The position numbers and the translations under genes were made by a program. Below are positions 1 through 6,351 of a stretch of DNA of 24,497 bases, one piece after another (position 1 is the stretch's first letter; the number at the start of each line of letters is the position of its first letter). The notes under the pieces are model-generated. The model saw only the letters and a program-made list of their open reading frames with translations. It searched no databases and was not told the DNA's origin. This DNA comes from Nitrososphaerota archaeon (GTDB taxonomy: Archaea > Thermoproteota > Nitrososphaeria > Nitrososphaerales > Nitrosopumilaceae). Where the stretch lies: positions 1 to 24,497 of the forward strand of contig JAEFDA010000093.1 of assembly GCA_016126025.1 (NCBI GenBank), given 5' to 3'.

Positions 1-464
1 TAGAACCGCTGCTTTGTAATCACCAGCTCGCCGGTCATCCAGGGGTGCGGTATGCAAAAGTATGATATCTCGGCGGACTCGGTGAAGAGGAACTCGTACT
101 TTTCTCCGGGCATCACCACCCCATCGCTGCCGAACTCGCCGCTGTACGAGTCGGCGTGCCGGTGATCCGGCGTGACGGTATGCGCAATGTCGTCCAGATT
201 ATCCCAAGTGACATGGTTGTCTATCCCCAGCTGGATGTCTACCCGCTTTGGCACGAAGTTGTCCTGCTGCGCGGCATCCGAAGAGCCCAGTATCATGTTT
301 ATGATCCGCGGCTCGGTGGGATGCAGGATGTGCGCGTCCACGCTGGGCTTGAGCAGGCTCTCGGGCAGGTAGAAGACCTGATAGAATACGATGCTGGCGG
401 CCACCGCGATCATTATGGTCATGATGCCAATCCCGTACGCGGGGGTTGTTGCGGTCTGGCTCAA
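1..464 (-). CDS. Membrane-anchored blue copper protein (cupredoxin), 3' edge at window boundary
   Basis: Type-1 copper electron-transfer protein, probably facing outside the membrane and feeding the copper-based respiratory chain. An N-terminal hydrophobic segment (IMTIMIAVAASIVFY) is followed by a cupredoxin domain. The ligand set is visible: a His in AHTVTP, then Cys, His and Met in CIPHPWM. The C-x2-H-x2-M loop is the amicyanin/halocyanin type; there is only one Cys, so this is not a CuA site. Start: TTG at 464 lies about 27 nt after a TATA box. An in-frame TTG at 488 would add RSQWNIPL but would sit on the TATA box. The last visible bases are TA, so the stop codon is completed just outside the window. 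It could be a terminal-oxidase-associated subunit, but its partners are not visible. Confidence 0.85.
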   Translation of the reverse strand, partial: MSQTATTPAYGIGIMTIMIAVAASIVFYQVFYLPESLLKPSVDAHILHPTEPRIINMILGSSDAAQQDNFVPKRVDIQLGIDNHVTWDNLDDIAHTVTPDHRHADSYSGEFGSDGVVMPGEKYEFLFTESAEISYFCIPHPWMTGELVITKQRF

Positions 465-487
465 CGGTATGTTCCACTGCGACCTCA

Positions 488-495
488 AATATAAT
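488..495 (-). promoter_or_regulatory. TATA box of the cupredoxin gene
   Basis: TTATATTT on the minus strand, centred about 27 nt before the TTG at 464. Confidence 0.55.
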
Positions 496-547
496 GCTTA
501 ACTGAACTGGTTTGGAGACTGTACGATCGACACACAGCACCGCCCCG

Positions 548-627
548 CGGCAGTTTTGAGTGGTAAAACCGCCGGATCTGGCTACCGAACGTTCGCGGGG
601 CTGCAGTACCCCTCAACGCTGCGAACG
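548..627. other. Two adjacent hairpins between rfcS and the cupredoxin gene
   Basis: Hairpin 1: 548-551/571-574 (CGGC/GCCG) and 553-557/565-569 (GTTTT/AAAAC) separated by one mismatch, with a 7-nt loop. Hairpin 2: 590-596/621-627 (CGTTCGC/GCGAACG) with an inner GGGG/CCCC (597-600/609-612) and an 8-nt bulge. There is no clear U-tract. This could be a structured 3' UTR of rfcS or a small RNA; the strand is unknown. Confidence 0.35.
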
Positions 628-659
628 CGCAAGGCTTCGGATATACAGGCTGGACGGCC

Positions 660-1601
660 CTACCCCTCGGAGCCCAGTTGGGCGAGCATCGCGGAGAGCT
701 GTATCTCGGGGTTGGCTCCCGACAGTATGCGGTAGTCGTACTCGGCTATTATGGTCATGATGCGTGACGTGTCCGGCCGTTCCAGCCCGAATGCGGCCGA
801 GGCCGCGTACTTTAGAAAGTCCGACTCTGACATCCCGTACACCTTTATCAGATCCACCATCTTGTTGCGGGCGTCCCGGAAGTCGCCGTCCAGGGCGGCG
901 CGCAGCACGCCCTCCACCTCCGAGGTTCGGGCCAGGCCGGCGACGGCCTCGACCGCCGACTCGGTTATGCGGCCGTCAGAGACCGATGCCTGCATCATGT
1001 TTATGGAGTGGCGCATGTCCCCCTCCGCATATGCGTATATGGCGTTCAGGGCCCCCGCCTCGGCCTCGACGCCCTCTGCCTCGGCTATCTGGGCCAGCCG
1101 GGCCACCGCCTCGGCCTCGGAGACCGCTGCGAACCTGAACACGGCGCACCGGGATTGTATGGGGGCTATGATCTTGGAGATGTTGTTGGCGATTATGATG
1201 AACCGGCAGTATTCTGCGGCGTCCTCTATTATGCGCCGCAGTGCCGTCTGCGCCCCGGAGGTCATCTCGTCGGCCTCGTCCAGTATTATTATCTTGAAGG
1301 GTATGTCCCCCATCCCGGCGAACCGGGAGAACTTTTTGACCTTCTCGCGGACCATGTCTATGCCCCGCTCGTCGGAGGCGTTCAGCTCCAGGGTGTAGTC
1401 GGAGCGGTGCTCCCCCAGCACCTGCCGCGCTATGCAGAGCGCCGCGGTGGTCTTGCCCACCCCGGCCGAACCGGAGAAGAGTAGGTGGGGCATCTGCGCC
1501 ACATTCTCCAGAAGGCGGGCTATGCTGCCCACCGTGTCCTTCTGTCCCACTATATCGCCCAGTGTGGTGGGCCTGTACTTCTCCACCCACATCGCGTCCA
1601 T
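660..1601 (-). CDS. rfcS: Replication factor C small subunit (clamp loader)
   Basis: AAA+ ATPase subunit of the archaeal clamp loader that places the PCNA ring on primed DNA. At 313 residues it is close to the usual ~320 for this family. Visible motifs: N-terminal WVEKYRP (RFC box), Walker A GSAGVGKT at residues 44-51, Walker B ILDEAD at 106-111, sensor-1 Asn in FIIIANN (~134-140) and the SRC arginine-finger motif at 150-152. The ATG at 1601 is 27 nt from a TATA-like stretch; a second Met at codon 4 is less likely. It is divergent from the homocitrate synthase-type gene across 113 bp. The large subunit is not in the window. Confidence 0.97.
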   Translation of the reverse strand: MDAMWVEKYRPTTLGDIVGQKDTVGSIARLLENVAQMPHLLFSGSAGVGKTTAALCIARQVLGEHRSDYTLELNASDERGIDMVREKVKKFSRFAGMGDIPFKIIILDEADEMTSGAQTALRRIIEDAAEYCRFIIIANNISKIIAPIQSRCAVFRFAAVSEAEAVARLAQIAEAEGVEAEAGALNAIYAYAEGDMRHSINMMQASVSDGRITESAVEAVAGLARTSEVEGVLRAALDGDFRDARNKMVDLIKVYGMSESDFLKYAASAAFGLERPDTSRIMTIIAEYDYRILSGANPEIQLSAMLAQLGSEG

Positions 1602-1622
1602 GCCGCCAGAACCACGCCCCCC

Positions 1623-1632
1623 TTACAAAAAG
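1623..1632 (-). promoter_or_regulatory. TATA-like box of rfcS
   Basis: CTTTTTGTAA on the minus strand, centred about 27 nt before the rfcS ATG. Confidence 0.45.
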
Positions 1633-1683
1633 CTACGCTGGCGCCGCCGCGCCCTACGGCTGGAACACGGGATCCATCTGCGC

Positions 1684-1690
1684 TTATATA
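1684..1690 (+). promoter_or_regulatory. TATA box of the homocitrate synthase-type gene
   Basis: TTATATA, centred 28 nt before the ATG at 1715; it decides that start over upstream in-frame codons. Confidence 0.65.
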
Positions 1691-1714
1691 CGGTACGGCC
1701 GGTTTGCGCTGCGC

Positions 1715-2872
1715 ATGGACCCCAACGCACACGCCGAGGCGCACAACGGCCAGCCGGCGCAGAAGATACGGATTCTGGACAGCACGCTGCGCGAGGGCGA
1801 GCAGCACCCGGGAGTATCGTTCACCAACAAGCAGCGGATACAGATAGCCTGGGAGCTGGACAGCTTCGGGGTGGACCAGATCGAGATATCCCCGGTGGTC
1901 TCCCCCGACCACCGCGAGGCCACCCGGACCATAATAGGGCTGGGCCTGGAGGCCGACATAGTCTCGCACGGCCGGGCCCTGCGCCGGGATGTGGACGTGT
2001 CCATAGACTGCGGGGCGGAGTGGTGCGCCGCCTACCTGGGGATATCGGAGGTGCACATGGCCGACAAGCTCCGCATAACGCGCGAGGAGGCCATGGAGAG
2101 GGCCATAGATACGGTGCAGTACGCCAAGTCCCACGGCCTCAAGGTGCGGTTTACGCTGGAGGACGGGTCCCGGGCGGATCCGGAGTTCGTCCGGGAGGTG
2201 TGCGTGGCCATACGCGACGCGGGGGTCGACCGCATATCGCTGCCGGACACGGTGGGCGTGATGAGGCCGGCGGGCATGGCCAGGTTCGTGGGGATGGTGC
2301 GGGATACGGTGGACACCCCCCTGGACGTGCACACCCACAACGACATGGGTCTGGCTCTGGCCAACTCCTTGGCGGGGGTGGACGCGGGGGCCGACCAGAT
2401 ACACACCACCATAGACGGCATAGGGGAACGCACCGGGATACCGTCCCTGGCCGAGGCCGCCGTGGTCATAACCCGGCTGTACAAGTCCCCCAACCGTCTC
2501 AAGCTGTACCAGCTGCGCGACCTCTCCAAGCACATAGAGATGTACACCGGAATACCCATACCCGAGTCCAAGCCGGTGGTGGGCTCCTCCGCATACAAGC
2601 ACAAGGCCGGCACCCACCTGGCAGCCATACTAAGAAATCCTGCCGCCTACGAGCCGGTCCCCCCCGACGTGGTGGGCAACCGGCGCACCATCGTCTTTGG
2701 GGAGCTCTCCGGAAAGACGGGGGCCGGGCACCTGATGTCCATACTGGGTTTGGAGGGCAGCGACCAGCAGGCCCGGGACGTGGCCGCCGGGCTGAAGCGG
2801 CTCCGCATGGGCGACCTGCTGGAGATGCCGCTGCCCGACTCGCTGGTGCGGAGGATCACCCCCGACGAGTAG
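1715..2872 (+). CDS. Homocitrate synthase / 2-isopropylmalate synthase family enzyme (LysS-like)
   Basis: DRE-TIM metallolyase that condenses acetyl-CoA with a 2-oxo acid. The 385 residues carry DSTLREGEQ at 22-30 (metal- and substrate-binding), HTHND at 206-210 (metal-binding histidines), GIGERTGI at 235-242 and a KHKAGTH motif. The DSTLREGEQ form and the C-terminal HKAG segment point to homocitrate synthase, the first step of the alpha-aminoadipate route to lysine used by many archaea, rather than to LeuA (usually DTTLRDGEQ). Citramalate or isopropylmalate synthase cannot be excluded from sequence alone. There is no C-terminal leucine-regulatory domain of normal size. The ORF is open upstream to 1562, but the TATA box favours 1715. 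Monocistronic; a palindrome follows at 2894-2905. Confidence 0.85.
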   Translation: MDPNAHAEAHNGQPAQKIRILDSTLREGEQHPGVSFTNKQRIQIAWELDSFGVDQIEISPVVSPDHREATRTIIGLGLEADIVSHGRALRRDVDVSIDCGAEWCAAYLGISEVHMADKLRITREEAMERAIDTVQYAKSHGLKVRFTLEDGSRADPEFVREVCVAIRDAGVDRISLPDTVGVMRPAGMARFVGMVRDTVDTPLDVHTHNDMGLALANSLAGVDAGADQIHTTIDGIGERTGIPSLAEAAVVITRLYKSPNRLKLYQLRDLSKHIEMYTGIPIPESKPVVGSSAYKHKAGTHLAAILRNPAAYEPVPPDVVGNRRTIVFGELSGKTGAGHLMSILGLEGSDQQARDVAAGLKRLRMGDLLEMPLPDSLVRRITPDE

Positions 2873-2893
2873 CGGCCCGGGGTTTTGGGGGCT

Positions 2894-2905
2894 GGACGGC
2901 CGTCC
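2894..2905. repeat. 12-bp perfect palindrome after the homocitrate synthase-type gene
   Basis: GGACGGCCGTCC, 22 bp after the stop codon. It could form a short hairpin in the 3' end of the transcript; there is no U-tract. Confidence 0.35.
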
Positions 2906-2964
2906 GGGGCCGCATGCCAGGGCGCGTCGCCGGGCCGTTGACGGCGGCCCGCCGCTTGATGAAC

Positions 2965-3009
2965 TGGGACATCCGCGTGACCTGAAACGGACTGGGACAA
3001 AAGCGACCT
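2965..3009 (+). repeat. Left arm of a 45-bp inverted repeat
   Basis: Matches the reverse complement of 3766-3810 with one mismatch (position 2969); 2970-3009 is perfect over 40 bp. Weaker homology continues inward (3015-3037 against the complement of ~3711-3735), where the right arm carries about 30 extra bp. A 10-bp part (GTGACCTGAA, 2977-2986) recurs inverted at 3070-3079. It looks like the terminal repeat of a small or degenerate mobile element. Confidence 0.8.
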
Positions 3010-3097
3010 AGGGTGGAAGCGGAGGTCGTAGCGGAAAGACGCGCACAGGTTACTTTGTTGACGGCTGTATTCAGGTCACTAGTTCTCGACACCGTCA

Positions 3098-3256
3098 TCA
3101 GGAGTCCAAAATGGCCCTAATCGTATTGGCTATTGCGATAAGACGCGTTACGCGGGCGGCGGCTTCACTATAGTCTTCTTGCGCCACCTCCAATTCGATC
3201 ATTATGACCTCATACATTCGCTCCATCTCATCTCTCTGGTCTTGGTTTAGACCCAT
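3098..3256 (-). CDS. Small helical protein, unknown function
   Basis: A 52-residue ORF starting MGLNQDQRDEMERMYEV and ending IRAILDS. It has an acidic amphipathic helix (residues 4-30) followed by a second, hydrophobic helix, suggesting a helical hairpin. I do not recognise a family. It lies inside the 2965-3810 inverted repeat, divergent from another tiny ORF. No good TATA box sits at the expected distance. The frame is open further upstream to 3451, but that part runs through the inner inverted repeat and looks unlike a protein. Existence is uncertain. Confidence 0.35.
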   Translation of the reverse strand: MGLNQDQRDEMERMYEVIMIELEVAQEDYSEAAARVTRLIAIANTIRAILDS

Positions 3257-3274
3257 GATGGTATTCGCCTGAGG

Positions 3275-3311
3275 TGGAAAGTTGATGGCGCCTGGAAAAA
3301 ACTGGCGCCTG
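3275..3311 (+). repeat. Left arm of the inner inverted repeat (GGCGCC/TGGAAA modules)
   Basis: 33 of 37 bases match the reverse complement of 3409-3445. The arm reads TGGAAAGTT, two variable bases, TGGCGCCTGGAAAAA, two variable bases, TGGCGCCTG. All mismatches fall in the two doublets. TGGCGCCTGGA occurs twice in this arm (3286-3296 and 3303-3313), 17 bp apart. Confidence 0.8.
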
Positions 3312-3374
3312 GACACGCCGACGAATCGCGGCCCGGAACACGATCCACCTAAAAATTCGCATCCAGCGTGGTCG

Positions 3375-3386
3375 ATTCGCGCGAAT
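3375..3386. repeat. Central 12-bp palindrome between the inner repeat arms
   Basis: ATTCGCGCGAAT, perfect, 20 bp to the right of the midpoint (3360) of the inner inverted repeat. Confidence 0.5.
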
Positions 3387-3408
3387 ATCGCAATCGGCGC
3401 GCGGGCAG

Positions 3409-3445
3409 CAGGCGCCAAATTTTTCCAGGCGCCACTAACTTTCCA
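3409..3445 (-). repeat. Right arm of the inner inverted repeat
   Basis: Inverted partner of 3275-3311 with a 97-bp spacer. Together the arms place three TGGAAA/TGGCGCC-type modules on each side of the spacer, pointing toward each other, as in an operator array or a replicator. Confidence 0.8.
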
Positions 3446-3462
3446 GCCCATATTCGCCGAAT

Positions 3463-3473
3463 ATTTTATTAAA
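3463..3473 (+). promoter_or_regulatory. TATA-like box upstream of the 3492 ORF
   Basis: ATTTTATTAAA, centred 24 nt before the ATG at 3492 and 27 nt before the ATG at 3495. It is the best promoter-like element inside the island. Confidence 0.45.
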
Positions 3474-3491
3474 GTGTTCCACGTATCATAT

Positions 3492-3602
3492 ATGATGGGA
3501 CATGTGGAGGAGTTGCAGGGGATTGCAGAACGCTTAGAGAAGAGCGGCTACCATGAGGGTGCTAGGCTTGCGCGGGAAGCCATAGATATCATACAATCCT
3601 GA
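3492..3602 (+). CDS. Small helical protein, unknown function
   Basis: A 36-residue ORF, MMGHVEELQGIAERLEK to AIDIIQS. It is rich in Glu, Leu, Ala and Arg with amphipathic helix periodicity. The second ATG (3495) fits the TATA spacing slightly better. The frame is open upstream to 3282, but that stretch crosses the inner inverted repeat. It is divergent from the 52-residue ORF, and the inner repeat pair lies between them, so both could be under one operator. No family recognised. Its promoter makes it more credible than its partner. Confidence 0.4.
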   Translation: MMGHVEELQGIAERLEKSGYHEGARLAREAIDIIQS

Positions 3603-3765
3603 ATTAGATCTGCCAGAGTGTTTTGCTTTGAAATTGTCCATAAACTGTAACGCTTTGGCAACCTAACACAGACCATATCAAAAGTGGCTCGATGATGCTC
3701 CCGATGTGTGTTTCCGCTCCGACCTCCGTTTCCGCTCCGCTAGAATGGACATCCATTTCCGCCCC

Positions 3766-3810
3766 AGGTCGCTTTTGTCCCAGTCCGTTTCAGGTCACGC
3801 GGATGCCCCA
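3766..3810 (-). repeat. Right arm of the 45-bp inverted repeat
   Basis: Inverted partner of 2965-3009; the two arms enclose 756 bp. No convincing direct target duplication is visible immediately outside the arms. Confidence 0.8.
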
Positions 3811-3869
3811 ACCAAAGGAAGTGTCGGTGTTAAACGCCTGCCACTACCACATATCATGGGTTCGCTTGC

Positions 3870-3892
3870 AAAGTCGGTGGATACCCGACTTT
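3870..3892. repeat. Putative left-end hairpin of the tnpB element
   Basis: AAAGTCGG, loop TGGATAC, CCGACTTT: a perfect 8-bp stem. CCGACTTT recurs at 5807-5814 after tnpB. Confidence 0.5.
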
Positions 3893-4007
3893 CGTATGTG
3901 ATGTCCGCGCATCCGCACATCGCACGCGCCCGGCAGCGGCACACCACGCATACCACATCACATACCACGGTCGGCAAAAAACCGGCTGCATACAGTCAGG
4001 GACCGTA

Positions 4008-4016
4008 TTTTTATAT
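4008..4016 (+). promoter_or_regulatory. TATA box of tnpB
   Basis: TTTTTATAT, centred about 26 nt before the ATG at 4039. Confidence 0.6.
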
Positions 4017-4038
4017 CACCGATTCACAGGTATCTGGC

Positions 4039-5796
4039 ATGGAACAGAACATCGGGCGCGACGGGCCAAAACCCGACAGGCGCCCCAAGGCCGTCTCGCG
4101 GTTCCACCGCGGCAAGCTGGGGCCGGCATCCAAAGGGATAAAGGGTGTGTTCCAACACGTGCTGCTCGTGGCCGAGACCGCCGCGATGGTGTCCCGGCAG
4201 ACCGGCATAACTGACACGCACACGATAGACACCATGATGTATCACATGGTCAAGAGTGACCGCGTCAAGGCAGACGCCACGCAGGCAGCCATCAAGACCG
4301 GCGTCGCCGCAATGAAGGCAGCCAGGACAATCGGAAAAGACACGGAGCCGGAGTTCAAAGTTCCAACGATAAAACTGAACAACAAATGCTGGCGGCTCAA
4401 CAGGGTCGCCGACGGCTACGTGGCCACCGCAAACATCGGCTCCGGCAAGCACCCAGTATGCATGGCGATAAACGTCCCGGCAAGTGTCGCCAGGCGCGTG
4501 CTGGAATGCCGTCTGGGCGAGCTCACCATCACCCCTGAAAAATACGTCATATCATACACGAAAGCCGTGGAGCCGATGCCAGAGCGCGACCCGTCGCTCG
4601 GGGACACGTACACCGTCAGCGAGCTGGCGTCCGGCGTCGACCGCGTTGCGGGCCCGCCAAGAAACGTGCTTGGCACCGACATCAACGCGACCAACACCAC
4701 AACGACGTCCGGGAGCACCACGTTCTGGATAGACACCTCCAGCGAGGTAGAAGAGGTGGTTAATGCCAAGACGCGGCAGGTTGAGGCGGCAAAGCGCGAC
4801 CACGCCAGGTGGGAAGCCAAAAAGGGCAGGCCCATAACACGCGCAAAGGAGGAGGCCAGGGAGGGGGCGCAGCGCGTCAGGCGCGGCGGCCCCAAAAAAC
4901 ACAACAAGCTGAAGCGGGACTCAAGGGGCGTCGAGCGGCGCCGCGACGAGAAAAAGGGGGAGATCACCAAGCTGGAGAAGGAGGCGCTGGCGGAGCCCAG
5001 AAAGGCGTGGCGCAAGGGAATCCGGGATGCAAAGGGGAACCCAGAAAAGCAGGAAGCCATAAAAGCGGAGCGCAAGGCAGTCACGAAGGAGCTCAAGGCA
5101 GAGACGCGCCGCCTCAAGAAGGACGCCGACTATAAGTGCAGGCAGGAGCTCGGCCGCCTCAAGCGCGAGATGAAGCGGTGTATTGCTCCGCAGAACCAAA
5201 AAAGTGACGACGGCGCGTCGCCGCTGCAGAAACAGGCACAAAACAACGCCAAGATGCGCGGGGCGGCGCGCGCCTCGCGCAACCTGGAGAACACGCTGCA
5301 TTTGGTGTCGCTGTTCATAGTAAGCTGGGCGGCGGTGACCGGCAGCGTCATAGCGCTGGAGGACCTCCGAAACATGGCGAGCGGCTGGATGCGCGAGAAC
5401 AAGCGGTTCGGCAGGGGGATGCGGCGCAGGCTGTACTCTGCCGCCATGCTCAAGTTATCCGACATGATACATTACAAGGCCCGTTGGGCCGGCGTGTGGG
5501 CAATATACATGAACCCACGCAACACGTCGAAGCTGTGCGCGGCGTGCAGGTATGCCCTGGAAGGCAGGGACTACCATTTGAGATACTGTCGGCGGTGCAA
5601 TGTTTGCGTGGACAGAGACGTGAACGCGCCGCATAACGTGCGGCGAACAACCGCCGCAGCGCTCTTTGGGCCCGCGGTTCGGGCCCGTCCGGACGAAGCC
5701 GTGCGGTCCCCGGTGAAAAAGCTCTGTTACGGGGACCTCAGGAATGATGGTATGTCCATTATGGCTGACGGAAAAATTGTCTGGGTCGGGAGATGA
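4039..5796 (+). CDS. tnpB: TnpB-family RNA-guided nuclease (IS605 OrfB-like) with large charged insertion
   Basis: 585 residues, against about 400 for most TnpB proteins. A wedge-like beta domain (residues ~105-175: VPTIKLNNKCWRL, YVATANIG, KYVISYT) precedes a RuvC nuclease. RuvC-I is LGTDIN with D214, RuvC-II is ALEDL with E441, and RuvC-III is DRDVNAPHNV with D527. The zinc ribbon Cys are C500/C503 and C520/C523 (C517 nearby). All catalytic residues are present, so it may be active. D214 and E441 are 227 residues apart; in ISDra2 TnpB the spacing is near 90. The extra segment (~240-385) is almost all Lys, Arg, Glu and Ala and should be a long coiled coil or helical rod. The ATG at 4039 is set by its TATA box. 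There is no frameshift or internal stop. The 3' end of the gene overlaps a structured RNA. It may be a transposon gene or a domesticated nuclease. Confidence 0.85.
   Translation: MEQNIGRDGPKPDRRPKAVSRFHRGKLGPASKGIKGVFQHVLLVAETAAMVSRQTGITDTHTIDTMMYHMVKSDRVKADATQAAIKTGVAAMKAARTIGKDTEPEFKVPTIKLNNKCWRLNRVADGYVATANIGSGKHPVCMAINVPASVARRVLECRLGELTITPEKYVISYTKAVEPMPERDPSLGDTYTVSELASGVDRVAGPPRNVLGTDINATNTTTTSGSTTFWIDTSSEVEEVVNAKTRQVEAAKRDHARWEAKKGRPITRAKEEAREGAQRVRRGGPKKHNKLKRDSRGVERRRDEKKGEITKLEKEALAEPRKAWRKGIRDAKGNPEKQEAIKAERKAVTKELKAETRRLKKDADYKCRQELGRLKREMKRCIAPQNQKSDDGASPLQKQAQNNAKMRGAARASRNLENTLHLVSLFIVSWAAVTGSVIALEDLRNMASGWMRENKRFGRGMRRRLYSAAMLKLSDMIHYKARWAGVWAIYMNPRNTSKLCAACRYALEGRDYHLRYCRRCNVCVDRDVNAPHNVRRTTAAALFGPAVRARPDEAVRSPVKKLCYGDLRNDGMSIMADGKIVWVGR
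5639..5737 (+). ncRNA. Candidate omega/reRNA scaffold within the 3' end of tnpB
   Basis: Three consecutive perfect stems lie in about 100 nt of coding sequence. They are 5639-5645/5652-5658 (TGCGGCG/CGCCGCA, 6-nt loop), 5668-5674/5680-5686 (GGGCCCG/CGGGCCC, 5-nt loop) and 5705-5712/5730-5737 (GGTCCCCG/CGGGGACC, 17-nt loop). The palindrome GTCCGGAC (5687-5694) lies between the last two. A further stem (5785-5789/5807-5811) covers the stop. In TnpB systems the guide RNA scaffold comes from the gene's 3' end and the right end, which is where these lie. The true 3' end and guide are not defined. Confidence 0.5.
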
Positions 5797-5948
5797 CTGG
5801 TATCAACCGACTTTACAATAGAACCCCACGGCTCTGGTACCTCACTGGAACCGGTCCGCACATGGAGCGAAAACCGCGACTCAGGAACCCTAGGCCACTT
5901 GGTAGTGCGGGCGGATCAAGCAGACTTGGAACCTGCGCCTCAAATTAC
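5797..5948. other. Short gap after tnpB, no gene seen
   Basis: Contains the end of the right-end stem, a GGTACC palindrome and a small hairpin (GCAGA/CCTGC near 5920-5936). No ORF or tRNA is convincing. The guide segment of an omega RNA, if any, would lie here. Confidence 0.4.
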
Positions 5949-5957
5949 TATAAATAT
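5949..5957 (+). promoter_or_regulatory. TATA box of the DUF59 gene
   Basis: TATAAATAT, centred 28 nt before the ATG at 5981. Confidence 0.7.
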
Positions 5958-5980
5958 GGTGGACCGGTACCACACAGCAC

Positions 5981-6301
5981 ATGTCCCAAGACATCAAGAA
6001 GCTGCGGGTGCGCATATTCGACGAGCTCTCCAAGATAAAGGACCCGGAGATAGACACCTCCATCACGGATCTGGAGCTGATAGACGAGGTGGACATAGGC
6101 GAGGGCGACGTGAGGGTGGACCTGCACCTGACCAGCCCCTTCTGTCCGGCCGTCTTCGGGTTCAAGATATGCCAAGACATACACGACAACCTGCTGATGA
6201 TCGACGGGGTGGACGACGTCAAGGTGAACGTCTCCAACCACTTCATGGCAGAGCAGATCAACAACCAGGTGAACAACAGCCCCAATCCCAAGAAAGCCTA
6301 G
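5981..6301 (+). CDS. MIP18/DUF59-family iron-sulfur assembly protein (SufT/PaaD-like)
   Basis: 106 residues of the MIP18 family, whose members take part in Fe-S cluster maturation. It has the family pattern: N-terminal helix, IKDPEIDTSITDLELID, a central strand pair and LTSPFCPAVFGFKICQDI with the conserved Cys-Pro. The end (NNQVNNSPNPKKA) is a short disordered tail. It is convergent with the succinate dehydrogenase operon, whose SdhB needs three Fe-S clusters; a functional link is only inferred from position. The leaderless start at 5981 is well supported. Confidence 0.85.
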   Translation: MSQDIKKLRVRIFDELSKIKDPEIDTSITDLELIDEVDIGEGDVRVDLHLTSPFCPAVFGFKICQDIHDNLLMIDGVDDVKVNVSNHFMAEQINNQVNNSPNPKKA

Positions 6302-6351
6302 CGGGCGCCCGGATCATTCACACCCAAACCATACTCTAGGCGCCGTCCCGG

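Larger units (their letters stand above)
3603..4038. other. Intergenic region with repeat arm and a left-end hairpin
   Basis: 436 bp without a supported gene. It holds two copies of TTTCCGCTCC (3711-3720, 3729-3738), a palindrome AATGGA-CA-TCCATT (3744-3757), the right arm of the outer inverted repeat, a strong hairpin at 3870-3892 and the tnpB promoter. The tnpB frame is open back to 3706, but this part is His/Thr-rich low-complexity sequence that runs through the repeat. Confidence 0.6.
3860..5820 (+). mobile_element. IS200/IS605-like element carrying tnpB only (boundaries approximate)
   Basis: A TnpB-family gene without tnpA. A perfect 8-bp hairpin at 3870-3877/3885-3892 (AAAGTCGG/CCGACTTT, 7-nt loop) lies left of the gene. 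A related stem at 5783-5789/5807-5813 (GGGTCGG/CCGACTT, counting two G-T pairs) overlaps the tnpB stop. Similar subterminal hairpins at both ends are typical of IS200/IS605 elements. Exact ends, TAM and target site cannot be fixed from one copy. Confidence 0.5.

Noticed and set aside
1550..2617. Long minus-strand open frames opposite the homocitrate synthase-type gene (also opposite the sdh, his, tgtA and beta-CASP genes)
   Set aside because: GC-rich coding DNA leaves long open antisense frames. Their products are Gly/Arg/His/Pro-rich and match no family, while the other strand carries clear motifs.
2965..3810. Target-site duplication flanking the 45-bp inverted repeat
   Set aside because: The bases outside the arms do not form a direct repeat; the flank similarity simply extends the inverted repeat.
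3706..4038. 111-codon upstream extension of tnpB
   Set aside because: The frame is open but crosses the inverted repeat arm and a hairpin, is His/Thr-rich, and the ATG at 4039 has a TATA box at the right distance.
5905..5940. tRNA T-arm-like hairpin (GCAGG-TTCCAAG-TCTGC on the minus strand)
   Set aside because: There is no D-arm, anticodon arm or matching acceptor stem around it, and the loop has C where a purine is expected.
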